Origin: Ailanthus altissimus
Lineage: Eukaryota; Streptophyta; Magnoliopsida; Sapindales; Simaroubaceae
Reading direction: 5' to 3'
Length of the DNA stretch: 64,000 nucleotides
Assembly: GCA_946807835.1 (NCBI GenBank)
Contig: OX327697.1
Coordinates: 4,851,001 to 4,915,000 of the forward strand
Shown: one piece after another, positions 1 to 10,503 of the stretch
How positions within the stretch are numbered: the stretch's first letter is position 1
Layout: the number at the start of each line of letters is the position of its first letter
Position numbers and translations under genes: made by a program
The notes under the pieces: generated by a model
The model's input: only the letters and a program-made list of their open reading frames with translations
Told to the model about the DNA's origin: nothing
The model's database searches: none

Positions 1-1220
1 GCCTAGATGGATTCCACTTTTCGATTTTCATTTACTTAAATTTTGTTTAATTCAGCATCCGATGTCATTAAAATTTCTTAATATCCTATAAATTTGATTG
101 GACATAATTGTCCTTCATCTTACCAAGAATGGACAATTATATTCTTTTTTCTTCATTTTTGATTTTTCATCACCTATATACATCCATTTAACATAAGGAA
201 TCCTTTATACACAACAATCGAAAAAACATAACTTAAACCCTAAAATCCCTAAAGTGGCTGAATTCACCTTTCTCACCTAACACAATTCTTCTCTCAATTT
301 CTTGTTCCAATAACATTTAAATCATGTCAATTTAATTCTAATGCCCTAATAACATTCAATTGAAGTTTCTACAACAAGATCACACCAAACCTTAATTCTT
401 ACCTTACTAATTCCTTCAGTTTGGTGTCCCCCTTGAGTTTTACACTTGAATGCAACTAAATCCAAATCAAGAATTCACAAAAAGACATTGATAGAATTAA
501 TCTTGAAAAAAATCATAACCACAATTACTACATAATGCTTTTCTTACCTCTTTTCCTTGGATTTTCACTAGTAGAAGCTTCAATTGATCTTAGGAACTTG
601 TATTTGACTTTATTTTAACTTGATCAAGCATGAAAACTCATGCAAAAGTATTGAATTTCACTATAGCAACATCTCCCCCTAATGGCCAAATTTCATCTCT
701 TTTGCTATAACATATTATGCTTTTAACTTAGCCAAATTCTAGACACTTCATCCTTATATAGTGCTCTCCCAAAAGTTTAATTTGCCCCTCAACTAATTCT
801 AAATTTCTAAATTACCATTAGTTAAAAATTAAAGTATTTAATTGGTTCATTTCTAACTATTTAGTTAGAATAGTCAAAGGAACCAACTAAGCTTCCAACT
901 TGACAATCCATCAACTTGTCTCTAATTGGTCTATTTTCTAACATATAGATTGTGTTTCTTAACAAAGGTTTGTTCCATGCATAACCCTTAAATGAAAATT
1001 CATGTATTAATTTAAAATTTTCTTTTCCAAGTCAATAGAAAAAAATTTCAAAAACAATTCATAACTATCTCACATTCCAATCGAGTGTGAAATTACCAAT
1101 TTAAGTCTAATACCTTTCACGCACACTACAATTTTTTTTCTAATAAGGTTGAAATTGGATAACTCTACAGTGTTTTTATCGCTTATGTACAAATCTAGGC
1201 ACCTACACTACTAATAGGGA
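1..1220. other. AT-rich non-coding stretch at left edge
   Basis: No open frame of note on either strand. The sequence is pyrimidine-rich in its first 600 bases and resembles untranslated or LTR-like DNA. It occupies the place where the 3' LTR of the adjacent minus-strand gypsy element should lie, but I see no match there to that element's 5' LTR at 10.5-13.5 kb. It may be another element running off the left edge. No function assigned. Confidence 0.3.
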
Positions 1221-1224
1221 TCGA

Positions 1225-1675
1225 ATATTACACTTTGAATGCCACACCACTGTAAGAACTACTTCTAAGAGAATTACTTTATTTAGCTTATCTTGGGTAA
1301 CCCTTTGAGTGCCGCACCCTTACAAAGACTACCTTTAAGGGCATTGTCCTGTCTTTTCAATCGTAGTTAACCTCTTGAGTGTCACACCCTTATGGAGACT
1401 ACCTCTAAGAGCGTTAGCTCTGTTGCTGTCTTATCCTGGGTGACCCTTTGAGTGCTACACCTCCATAGAGACTACTTCCAAGAGCGTTCACCTTCTTGGT
1501 AGATTCTTGGGCAACCCCTTAAGTGTCGCACCCCTATAAAGATTACCTCTAAGAGCGTTACCCTACCTAGTTGTCCTTTGATAACCCCTTGAGTGCCATA
1601 CCTCTACAGGGACTACCTCATGCACCTCTATAGGGATTATCTCTAAGGATGTTGTCCCATCTTCAGGACTTATTC
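1225..1675. repeat. 71-bp minisatellite, six to seven degenerate units
   Basis: A core reading TTGAGTGCCACACC followed by GACTACCTCTAAGAGCG recurs with the anchor GAGTG (or variant) at about 1237, 1308, 1378, 1450, 1521 and 1591, a period of 70-72 bases, with a broken seventh unit near 1620. It lies just beyond the integrase end of the gypsy element, in its 3' untranslated region. Such tandem arrays are known in the 3' UTR of Tat/Ogre-type elements. Confidence 0.85.
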
Positions 1676-1829
1676 ATTCATAAGTATAAGTAGTTATTCA
1701 ATTTAGAGGGCGAGAAGCCATTTAATTTGGAGAACATGGAAGAAAATAATTTTATTAGCAATATCTTGTTCAAGTACAACTAATATATGGAAAGTCAGTT
1801 CTTGTAAGAAAATGATACATAAGTCTCAT

Positions 1830-3320
1830 AGATAATACCTTTTTAGTAGCTTGGCGTTCTATGGCTTTTTTACCACTCATCCATCAGCTACTTTAAGCTT
1901 GTAAGCTTCATTCACTCATATGATAACTTTAAAAGGGCCTTCCAAAGTTGGTTTCCTTGTGTTCAGCACAACTCTTCTTTGCCCTAAGTAGTATTCCTTG
2001 AATTCCCGTGCATAAACTCTCTTATTATATTACTTGGCGACCTTCTGTTGGTAACCTACTACTCGAATCTGGGCCTTCTCTCTTAGCTGCTAGACTGAAT
2101 CCAGGTGTTCTTTGATTAGTTATTTATTAGTGGCCTAAAAAAATGTAATACTCAATATATAGACATCTCGATCTTAATAGGGATTACTACTTTACAACCG
2201 AAGATTAATAAGAATATGGTTTCATTGGTGGCTGTCCTACTTGTAGTTCTAAGAGCCCAAAGCACCTCAGGCAGCTACTCTATCCATCCTCATTTCCTAT
2301 CTATCAACATTTTCTTTTACAGCTTCTTAATGCTCTTGTTGGAAGATTCCATATGTCTGTTGGTCTTAGGGTGGGCCGGTGATACGAATAGTAGTTGAAC
2401 TCTCGATTATTAGAAGAAGTCTTTGAAGCTGTTGTTATTGATAATTATATGAGGGATTTCATACTAACACATCATATTCCTCAAAATAAAATCCCGTACA
2501 CTCTTCTCGGTGAACTTGGAAAATGGTTTGGCCTTAACTCATTTGGTGAAGTACTCCACTTCCATAACAACATACTTATAGGATCCCATTTTTTGAGGTA
2601 GAGGACCTATCAAGTTCATCCCTCATTAAGTGAATGGTTATGGTATTTAACTTTTTAACTAATGACTGTAATTTGTCTAAAACTCTCTCGCATGCATTGC
2701 AGTATCTAACCAACTACTTAGCATCTTAAAGGGCAATGGGCTAATAGTAGCTAATTCTGAATACTTTATGGGTCAGTGCCTTCATCGTAAAATGGTTACC
2801 ATAGATCCCCTCATGAACTTCCTTGAGAACTCTTTCTGCTTGTTGTGGTCCAAACTCCTTATGTAAGGATGAGAAAATTCACGTCCATATAATATCCCAT
2901 CAATGATTGAATATCATGCTGCTCGGTATTTAAGTTTGCAAGCTTTTCGCTTGTTTGCTAAAAGAGTTTCATTTTAGATGTTATTTCTAATTGGATCTAT
3001 TTAAGTGTGCTTGGGATTAATCTACATGACTTGTTCTTCTTCTTGAATATTTGGTGTTGGGATGAACTCTATGGGGACTGCTCGGGATAACCAAGCTTCT
3101 TCACTAGAGGCCAATCGAGCTATGACATTTGCTCAGTGATTTTCACTCCTTGCTATCAATTCTACCATAACTTTATCGAACTGGCTCATGAGATTCTTTA
3201 CTTTCACCAAGCCACCATATTTTCTTCTCGAGCTTGAAAGTTTCCATTTACCTAGTTCACCACTAATTGAGATTCGCTCTTTACTAACACATCCATGGCT
3301 GATATCGCCCGAGCCACTCC
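1830..3320 (-). pseudogene. Gypsy integrase, decayed (Tat-type element)
   Basis: The integrase would insert the element cDNA into the host genome. Fragments seen in order on the minus strand are: an N-terminal zinc-binding region with HEGIYGNH and later a CNAC pair (about 2680-2830), a poorly readable catalytic core (about 2200-2650), and a C-terminal part with AYQQ, YNKRVYAREL and GRPFKV (about 1860-2100), the usual end of plant Tat integrases. Stops and frameshifts separate all of these. I could not trace the three catalytic acidic residues. The minisatellite follows directly. Confidence 0.7.
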
Positions 3321-3324
3321 TAAT

Positions 3325-3602
3325 CTAATTATAAGGGCTTCGTACTTGCCTCATTGTTAGAGGCTTTGAATCTGACCAAATGGCATAACTAATCTTATCT
3401 CCTTCTAGGATAATAAGGATGACTCCTGCTTCACACCTTTGAAGGTTAGATGCCCCATTGATATAGGGCACCCAAGCTGTATTTTTCTTAGAGGTTTCTT
3501 CTTTTGGATCATTTACTTTTACATCCCCATGTGTGCATTCAGCCATGAAATTTGTTAAGGCTTGCCGCTTAATAGTTGTTCAGGGTTTATACTATATGTT
3601 AA
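3325..3602 (-). pseudogene. RNase H domain, decayed, downstream part after element A
   Basis: The reading frame contains the linker YKP, TIK, QAL, NFMAEC followed by YINGASN and AGVILI, which match the tether and start of the plant gypsy RNase H. The first catalytic Asp (normally in a YVDGAS context) is Asn here, consistent with a G-to-A change, so the copy is catalytically dead. Two stops in the linker, TGA and TAG, sit where CGA (Arg) and CAG (Gln) are expected. The frame upstream continues on the far side of element A at 6807, showing that A split this gene. Confidence 0.8.
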
Positions 3603-4273
3603 ACTTGTTGGATCTAATATACGTATGGTGTATGTATGTGCAATTGTGTCTATTGCCTAAATAAATACGTATCATATACGAATTTAAATTTGACGGAAGC
3701 GTGAAATTTGTAATAAACACAATAAATAAAATATATTAATTGCATTAATATATTTATAGTATAGAGAACTCACTTTAATGTGTAACGTTATACACGTATT
3801 TTTTTCAGAGTCCGCATGGAGACCAATTCACAGACAGTTTTAGTCACTAATACGGTAGGCTTGGTGAGCTAAAACAGCAGCGTTATACGCAACACTGAGT
3901 TTAACTCTTAAACCCCAAAATGGCTGGGTGTGTTTTCATAATTTTCTCCAAAAAAATACAAAATGAAGAGTTGGAAGCAATCCACCATACTTCAATTAGA
4001 ATCATAGGAAAAATGAAACAATTTTATTTTTCCCTTTTTTTTCTTCTTCTTCTCATTCTTTTCCTCCATTTTCTCCATTTCATTTTTTCTCTCGGCCACC
4101 AAAAACACAATTCACACACTTTTTCTCTTTCTCTTTATATATATATATAATAATAATAATAATAAAATATTAATATAATATAATATATAATATAATATAA
4201 AATTAGTAATGTGAATATAAAATATAATATTAAAATATATAATATCTTATAATAAAATATTATATAATATAAT

Positions 4274-5074
4274 AGAAAAAATTTCACAAATAGCCCATTT
4301 ATTTTTTTATTATGCTCTTTTAACCAAATCAAAATGAAATATACTTTATTAACAAAAAATTTACATTTTGGACACATTTGCCCATATATCATATTAACGA
4401 TCCTCTCAACCGAAAATTATCAAAAATTGTTAGATTGGAAATTTTGAAGTTATCATTGCATAAATCGAAGCTTATACAACATATTTCTCACTTCAAAAAA
4501 AAGCAATGGCCGAAATTTGGTAAGTTTTGTTTAACTTTTGAAAAATTTAAATCTCTTTATAAAATTATTAGAAATTTATTAGAATTTATATTTGAAGTTA
4601 GAAATAGATGAAATTATTGAATTCTATGTGAAAAATGAGTTTGAATGGTGTAAGAAACGTTGAAAATGGGCAAAAAATGAGATTTTTGGGTCAATATTCG
4701 CGATAAAGACGGCGGCCATAGCGGCGGCCAGCCGCCGTTGCCAATCTCGGGGCCACCTCAGGCCCGCGGTGCACGCCCACGATGCGCCCTTAGGGCGCAT
4801 CGCGTGCAGCATCGTGGACGTCTGCGGTGTCGCACTGTTGCACCACGTGGCGCCTGTATAAGATGCCACGTGGCGCAAAGTTTTTTTTGAATTTAAAATT
4901 TTTAAATTAATTAAATTTAATGTTATTTAAATTAATATTAATATATATAATATTAATATATTTAATATTTGGCACCTAAAATTAAATTAAATTAAATATT
5001 TAAATTTAAATTAAAATAATTAATATTTAAATTAAATTTAATGGGTGCCAACTATTTGGCATCTAAAATATAAT
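4274..5074. mobile_element. MULE-terminal-like insert inside element A, with a GC-rich core
   Basis: The stretch from about 4274 resembles the left terminal region of the MULE at 38.5 kb: AAAATTTCACAAATAG versus AAAATTTTGTAAATAA, then ACACATTTG, a shared GTGAAAAATGAGTT block, and a G+C-rich block containing GGCGGCCA. The flanks are a near-identical AT-rich direct repeat of about 49 bases (about 4225-4273 and 5075-5123). The core (4700-4880) is far richer in G+C than its surroundings, holds a perfect palindrome (GATGCGCCC-TTA-GGGCGCATC) and two copies of CCACGTGGCGC. I infer a non-autonomous MULE fragment; no second terminal repeat was found. Confidence 0.5.
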
Positions 5075-6420
5075 ATTAATATATATAATATCTTATAATA
5101 AAATATTATATAATATAATATAAAAATATATTATATAATATAATAAGAGAGATATTTTGATTATTTAACTATTAAATAATTAAAATATGAAATGACTATT
5201 TTGTCCCTCATAAATAGTTACCAAGTCTACCTTTTAGTGATTCCCACCAAATTTCACACTCGGATAAACTTAACCGAGGGTCCATAATGCATCACGTGTC
5301 ATTATACGATTAGTAAATAACAATTATTGACTAATTATTATATTTAATACTTAAATACAGACACGCATGCATTCCTATAGTAGTACTGAATATTACTGAA
5401 TTAAATAATTTAATTCAGCACGCTGCCCCAGTGCACAACGAGTACACTCCATATTGCAGAACTCTCTAGGTCCTACGCTCGATTCGTCAAATGGAACTAT
5501 TCTATGAGTCCGTGAGCTATACCCCATGCACACGTCACGGATATACAAATCAGCGCGTTGAACCATGCAAGTTGAGGTTACAACGCATACATATAGTCTT
5601 TCCGTCATGATATCCTGGATATACATGGAAATAGATTATTACCGTCAAATTCTATAGTGCTTATCCATATCTTATCTCTAGACTCGTATCTCACTGAACA
5701 ATATGCGCAAACTCTGATGCCATATTGTTCTACTCTGACAGAACTCCTTCCCGGGATTGATACATGTGGCCACAAAATTTTTTGAGATACAGTTTCGAAG
5801 CATCTGGATATCTAACTCCCTATATGAGCTGACGGATCCTGTATTTGTACACACTGGACTCCATAAGTATCAGACCATACCTATCGACACTTAGCGGTCA
5901 CACCATGAAAGTTTTGTGACATGCGTGAAACCAAAGTATAGTAGATCACTTACAAGCCCACCGTGGCACTCAAGTAAAAGGACTATGTACTATTTAACTC
6001 GAGAGGACCCTCCGTTGACGGCTTATATAGGATGTCTATCGGAGGCCCTCATGAGTTTGTCCCATATCCAGTCCTAACTAGATACCCATATGTCAATACG
6101 AGCTCCAATCTCACAGTCGGCTAGAAACGACCATCTATACCCTATAGGTACAACATATGATGATCTATATTAAAAGTATCCACCGACAGACCCACATCGG
6201 CAGAAATAGATCATGGATAATTATTTGAGAACATACTTGCGCAAAAATGCAAGAGTTACAATCGGGTGCCAAGAAATGCAAGTTGGTTACTATTTATGAG
6301 GGGCAAAATAATCATTTCATACTTTGATTATTTAATTATTAAATAATCAAAATATCTCTCTTATTATATTATATTATATTATATATATATTAATATTATA
6401 TTTTGGGTGCCAAATAGTTG
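5049..6420. repeat. Inverted repeat of about 150-170 bases within element A
   Basis: The left arm (about 5049-5222, from CCAACTATTTGGCA to CATAAATAGTTACCAA) is repeated in inverted orientation at about 6275-6420, ending CAAATAGTTGG. Elements B and C carry only the left-arm equivalent, so the right arm is specific to A and replaces the normal 3' third of the family. This suggests template switching or a foldback rearrangement. Confidence 0.7.
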
Positions 6421-6466
6421 GACCATAGAGATGGTGGGGCCCATACCTCAGTAAAAAGGCTGACCT

Positions 6467-6805
6467 TTTTGTCAGAGTGTGTGGAACCCACTAACTCCTT
6501 GGTCCACCGGCTGGATAACACTTCAGAGCCACCGGCGTCCCAACACACAATTACTCAGGTTACCTGCGCCCCCAAGGATTCGAACCTCCACCCCTATCTT
6601 TATGGAGGTCTTATAGGCCTTTAGAGGTTCGTCCTTGTATCCATCAGGATGATAGGCCTTTAAAGGTTCATCCTTATATCCATCAGGATGGCATCCTGAT
6701 GAGGGCATGGGTTCGAATCCTTGGGGGCGCAGGTAATCTGAGTAATTATGTGTTGGGATGCCGGTGGACCAAGGAGTTAGTGGGTCCCATACACTCTGAC
6801 AAAAC
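6467..6805. repeat. Fold-back unit with long inverted repeats and a box-B-like motif
   Basis: The arms start TTTTGTCAGAGTGTGTGG and end in the inverse CACTCTGACAAAA. They continue through the inverted pairs ACTAACTCCTTGGTCCACCGG and GCGCCCCCAAGGATTCGAAC, about 125 bases each, around a short loop with duplicated TATCCATCAGGATG. The arms contain GGTTCGAATCC, the consensus of the tRNA internal promoter B box, but I see no matching A box at the right distance. It forms the right end of element A. Confidence 0.75.
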
Positions 6806-6806
6806 T

Positions 6807-7870
6807 CACTCAATTTTACTGATCACTTAACCAGACGACCCAACAAGTCTGGCTTGTGTAGAATCTCTTTTAGCAGCCTAATTTCCTTTATGATACTATG
6901 AGGGCCAATACGAGCTTTTTTGAAGTGGTATACCAGCTTTCTGATTCAGTAAAGCTTTGCTAACATAATATATTGGTCATTGAATTCCTTCATCCTTCTT
7001 AAATAGTACTAAGCTCACTGCTTGGTCTAAAATAGTCAAGTACAGCATGAGCTCGTCTCTTTGAGCAGGAACAACAAGATGGACATGCTGGGAGAGGTAA
7101 GCTTTGAGTTGCTAGAAAGCCTCTTCACATTCTAGGGTCCACCGATTCTTCTCCCTTCTTTTTATGGCTTGGAGAAATTCGAAGATTATCAATGGCTTAA
7201 GAAATAAACCTACTCAGAGTTACTATCCATCTTATAAGTCACTGAATTCCCTTAACTGTGCTGGAGATTTTATCTCGAGAATAACCTAAATTTATTTGGG
7301 ATGGCTTCTGTCCCCTTCTTACTGACCATGAAACCCAAACACTTAATAGATTTAACTTTGAAGGAACAATTCTCAGAGTTCAGCTTCATATCATTCTTCC
7401 TTATAATTTCAAAGACTTCTTTTAAGTCTTTCTTATAGTTCACAACTTCTCTGGGCTTAGCTATTAGATTATTTATGTAAACTTTCATATTTTTACCAAT
7501 CAAGAGCTTGAACAACTTATTCACTAACCTCTAGTAGGTGGTTCCTGCATTTGTTAAGCCAAATGATATTGCCTTGTAGCAATATATCCCTTGATGAGTC
7601 ACAAAAAATGTCTTCTTCTAATTTGAAAGAAACAACAGAATTTAATTTAGTTAAAGAATACTTCCATGAAGTTGAGTAGCTCGCGTCTTGCAATGGAATC
7701 GACTAACTAATCTATCTTGGGGAGTGAGAAGCTATCATTGGGCATGCCTTGTTCAGATCAGTGAAGTTAACACACACCCTTTACTTTCCGTTGGCCTTTT
7801 TTACTATAACAACATTAGTAAACCAATCCAGATAATCAACTTCCTTAATGAACCTTATGGCCAATAACTT
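6807..7870 (-). pseudogene. Reverse transcriptase and RNase H tether, decayed (Tat-type)
   Basis: The RT would copy element RNA to DNA. Recognisable minus-strand parts include VKKANGK with LNKACP (about 7720-7810), the catalytic block (about 7430-7490), GFMVSKKG (about 7310-7335), and the tether LHKPDL with GRLVK (about 6830-6890). The catalytic YVDD box reads YINN: both metal-binding Asp codons have become Asn. A TGA replaces the conserved Trp after GRLVK. The gene resumes at 3602 after element A. Confidence 0.85.
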
Positions 7871-8133
7871 CTCTATTTCTGCCGCTACTGCCTCATTCCT
7901 CTCATGATTGAATATTCTTCTCTTATTTTGATCTACCGAATAATCAAATTTATAGCCAACCTGTGGGAGACCAGAGCAGGATTCATTCCCAACATATCCT
8001 TATAGAACTTTACGAAGATATATGAGACTTCTTATACTAGCATGGTCAAATTTTCTTTAACTTTAGGCTCTAACTAGAAGCTGATATTGACTATTTTCTC
8101 TGGCTCATTGATTCTGACCTGAACTGAACTCAA

Positions 8134-8745
8134 TCATTCCACTAGTTTAAGAGATCCTCCATTATCTTTCCGTTGATCAACGTTGGAGATACAAAAAGTT
8201 CTCTTTGCTGATATTGTATAGTAATTCTTTACCATATTTTGATCTCTTGCTACCACCGTTATTCTTTCACTGATCAAGAATTTGATCTTTAAGCAATGTA
8301 TAGATAAGGAAGCATGGGTGTTCCTCATGAATGGCCCCTCGAGAAGGATCTTATAAGGGAATAGCTGGTCAACCACTACAAAGTTTGTTATAACCGTCTT
8401 CTTGTATAGTTTATGGCCAAAAGTTATGGGAAGAACTAGTATCCTAATTGGTATTACAAAACCTTCCCTAAATCCTTATAATAGAGTCTGGGTTCTTTCT
8501 ATATGCAGATTCTTGATTCTTAATTTGTCTAGGGTGTCTTTAAAAATTATGTCGACCAAACTGCCTGGGTCAACGAAGACCCTATTCATCTTTTCCCTAG
8601 CCACCTGTACTACTGTTATAAGTGCATCATCATTGGGGTACCTTACTTTTTGGGCGTCTTCCTCAATGAACATTTTAGAAACCTCTTGTTGTAACCACAG
8701 TTTCTTGGTCAAAGGAATGCTGCACATGACCTGATATGCTATCAT
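8134..8745 (-). pseudogene. Aspartic protease region, decayed (Tat-type)
   Basis: Two minus-strand frames cover the retropepsin that would cleave gag-pol. VRYPNDDALI followed by VDPGSLVDII (8476-8745) aligns with the active-site strand, where the usual D-N/T-G-S reads DPGS. LLEGPFMRNTHASLS with LKIKF (8134-8376) matches the LGRPFLR...LKMKF region that follows in plant elements. A frameshift lies between them. The long plus-strand frame over 8402-8734 is only the antisense shadow. Confidence 0.75.
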
Positions 8746-8759
8746 GGAATACTACGAGT

Positions 8760-10430
8760 AATTCTTTCTTAGTCGGTTAGAATCACCGGCCAGTGTAAAT
8801 CCCTTGGATATAAGAGGTATTAGGGTTTGACCCATTTGGTTGATTAGTGGACGGGTTGCCCTGCCAATTTACTTAGAACTATTTTAAATAGTCATTCCTC
8901 ATCAAAGCATCCACCTACTTCTTTAACTCTAGGCAATCTCCTATGGCGTGCCCTGGATTTTGGTGAAATTTACACCAGCTCTTCAAGTTTGTTCGCTGCT
9001 CTACCCTTTTACCCTTTGTAGAGACTTTATTGAGCAAGTCTGTATTCTTAATGGCCTCGTAGACACCTTTTAACAAAATGACCACAAAGGGAAAAGGCTT
9101 ATGACCAAAGCCACCCTTTTTTCCTCAATTGGGTATTCTTTGGGGTTCTTGGGACTTATGAGCCATTTAGGATGATTGTTATAGGGTGGAGTCTGTTTTG
9201 CCTGTCATTTATTCAGGCTGGAGGCACATTGTACCTATTTAGGAAGGTTACCCTCTACTAAAGTTAATAATCATTATCTACCCTTTGGTACTTCAGAGGG
9301 GATAATGACCTCTTCCTTCTCCCCTTGTATCTCTTATTTTCCTTTAGACGAACTTGACCTTAAGCAACTTTTGCTGAAGATTTCTTGGCTTCCCCTTTCT
9401 TCCTCTATAGAATATACTTTGAAGATTTATTGTATGCCATTGCATAGCTCGGGACGTTGCTTTCAGACAGGTAATATCAGAACTTGTTCAACTTTAGTAT
9501 TGACATGAGTGTCCCTAAAGCTATAGGCTGGTCGAATGCTCCCACTGAAATCACTTCCTTATGAAATCTCTTCACATAATCCTTAAGACTATCATTCCTT
9601 CTTTGTTTGATTTATTTCAGCTACTTAAGGTCCTTTGCTATTTCACAAAAACCCCAAAAATGCTATGCAAACTTTTTTATGAGCTCGTGTATGAAGACAT
9701 ACTTTGCTATTATAGCTCTCAATACTAGAGAAGGGTTGGAACCTCAAGATTCATATAGAAGAGTCTACACATCTGATCTTGCTTTAGCCTTACAATGAAA
9801 AATAGATTGGTTATTTGGTTTACATAATGGTTGAGGTCAGTAATTCCCTAGTAAACCAGGAGGTTCGACAGTCTAAACCCTTTCAGAAGTTCCATATCTC
9901 TAAACTCATTGATCAATAGAGACTTTATTTCTCTTTTAGTTTTGCTTAAGAGAGGCTATTTTTTCTTCTTATTCTCTTCCAAGAGGCTTATCAACATTTC
10001 TTCTAGATTACAAACTTTATCTTTCAATGGTTGTTCAGCATTTGACTGTTTTATATTATATTCATTCTTCACAACCTACTGGGAGTTCCCGACCAGTGAT
10101 TTTTCCCTTTCATCAGGCACCTGGCTATACCTTACCACTCTAGTTGAATCATATAGGGCTTCTGATCTCTCTTCCCAAACCAGCCTATTTTGATTTTGAA
10201 CTTTCAATCCCTAGGGGTTTCTTTTACCCTTATCCCTAAATTCTCCTCCATATCTGCCTTATTTGTTCAGCATCTCAATCATCAGTTGCCTTAACTTCTC
10301 TTTTTCCTCCATTAATGTTCATAGCTCATTCTAAATCTCCATTGGTAAAGAAATTTTAAGTGGATTTATTGGGTAAGTCTAGATTTACTACTTGTTGCCC
10401 CATAAGCTGATTTTGTCTGTTGGATAAGTG
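8760..10430 (-). pseudogene. gag, decayed (Tat-type)
   Basis: Gag forms the cytoplasmic particle that packages element RNA. On the minus strand the capsid-like core reads RRNDSLKDYVKRFH then SVGAFDQPIALGTLMS (about 9490-9600), the hallmark of plant Tat gag. A CCHC knuckle CKFHQNPGHAIGDC lies near 8940-8990, followed by a stop where Gln is expected and VDALMRNDYLK. The N-terminal third (about 9850-10,430) is hard to read through its stops. Confidence 0.75.
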
Positions 10431-10469
10431 TTCTGCCATTTGTAGTGTGATGGTTGGCTTGTGACAAAA

Positions 10470-10503
10470 CCTTTTACCCTGATTCCCACAAATGGTACCA
10501 AAA
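10470..10503 (-). other. Primer binding site region of the Tat-type element
   Basis: Immediately inside the LTR the minus strand reads TTTTGGTACCATTTGTGGGA. Plant Tat elements normally have TGGCGCC followed by a GTGGGAA motif here, so this is a mutated version. It fixes the inner edge of the 5' LTR at 10,504. Confidence 0.65.

Larger units (their letters stand above)
3608..6801 (+). mobile_element. Element A: long TG...CA insertion with AAACT target duplication
   Basis: It begins TGTTGGATC and ends CTCTGACA, flanked by AAACT at 3603-3607 and 6802-6806. The boundaries are confirmed by the interrupted RNase H gene: removing the element and one AAACT rejoins codons for LSEF and NI. Its 5' part and its 5340-6250 segment match elements B and C (shared phrases such as GATCCTGTAT, GGCCACA, AACTCGAGAGGACC). 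The TG/CA ends and 5-bp duplication point to an LTR-type integration, so it may be a solo LTR. It is longer than B and C because of a GC-rich insert (4274-5074) and a rearranged right third (6270-6801). No protein-coding capacity. Confidence 0.8.

Noticed and set aside
4135..4392. Open frame encoding a hydrophobic Ile/Tyr-rich peptide
   Set aside because: Produced by AT-rich microsatellite-like sequence on the minus strand; no start context or homology signal.
6700..6730. Possible tRNA gene or SINE at GGTTCGAATCC
   Set aside because: Only the B box is present; no A box at the usual distance, no acceptor-stem pairing, no A-tail. It is part of a long inverted repeat.
3602..6854. Apparent 12-base terminal inverted repeat ACTTGTTGGATC / GACCCAACAAGT bounding element A
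   Set aside because: The right-hand copy lies inside readable RNase H tether codons (PDL-L-GRLVK), so the true right boundary is 6801, where the AAACT duplication and the resumed reading frame agree. The inverted match is coincidence.
8402..8734. 110-codon plus-strand frame
   Set aside because: Antisense shadow of the Tat-type protease region, which has family motifs on the minus strand.
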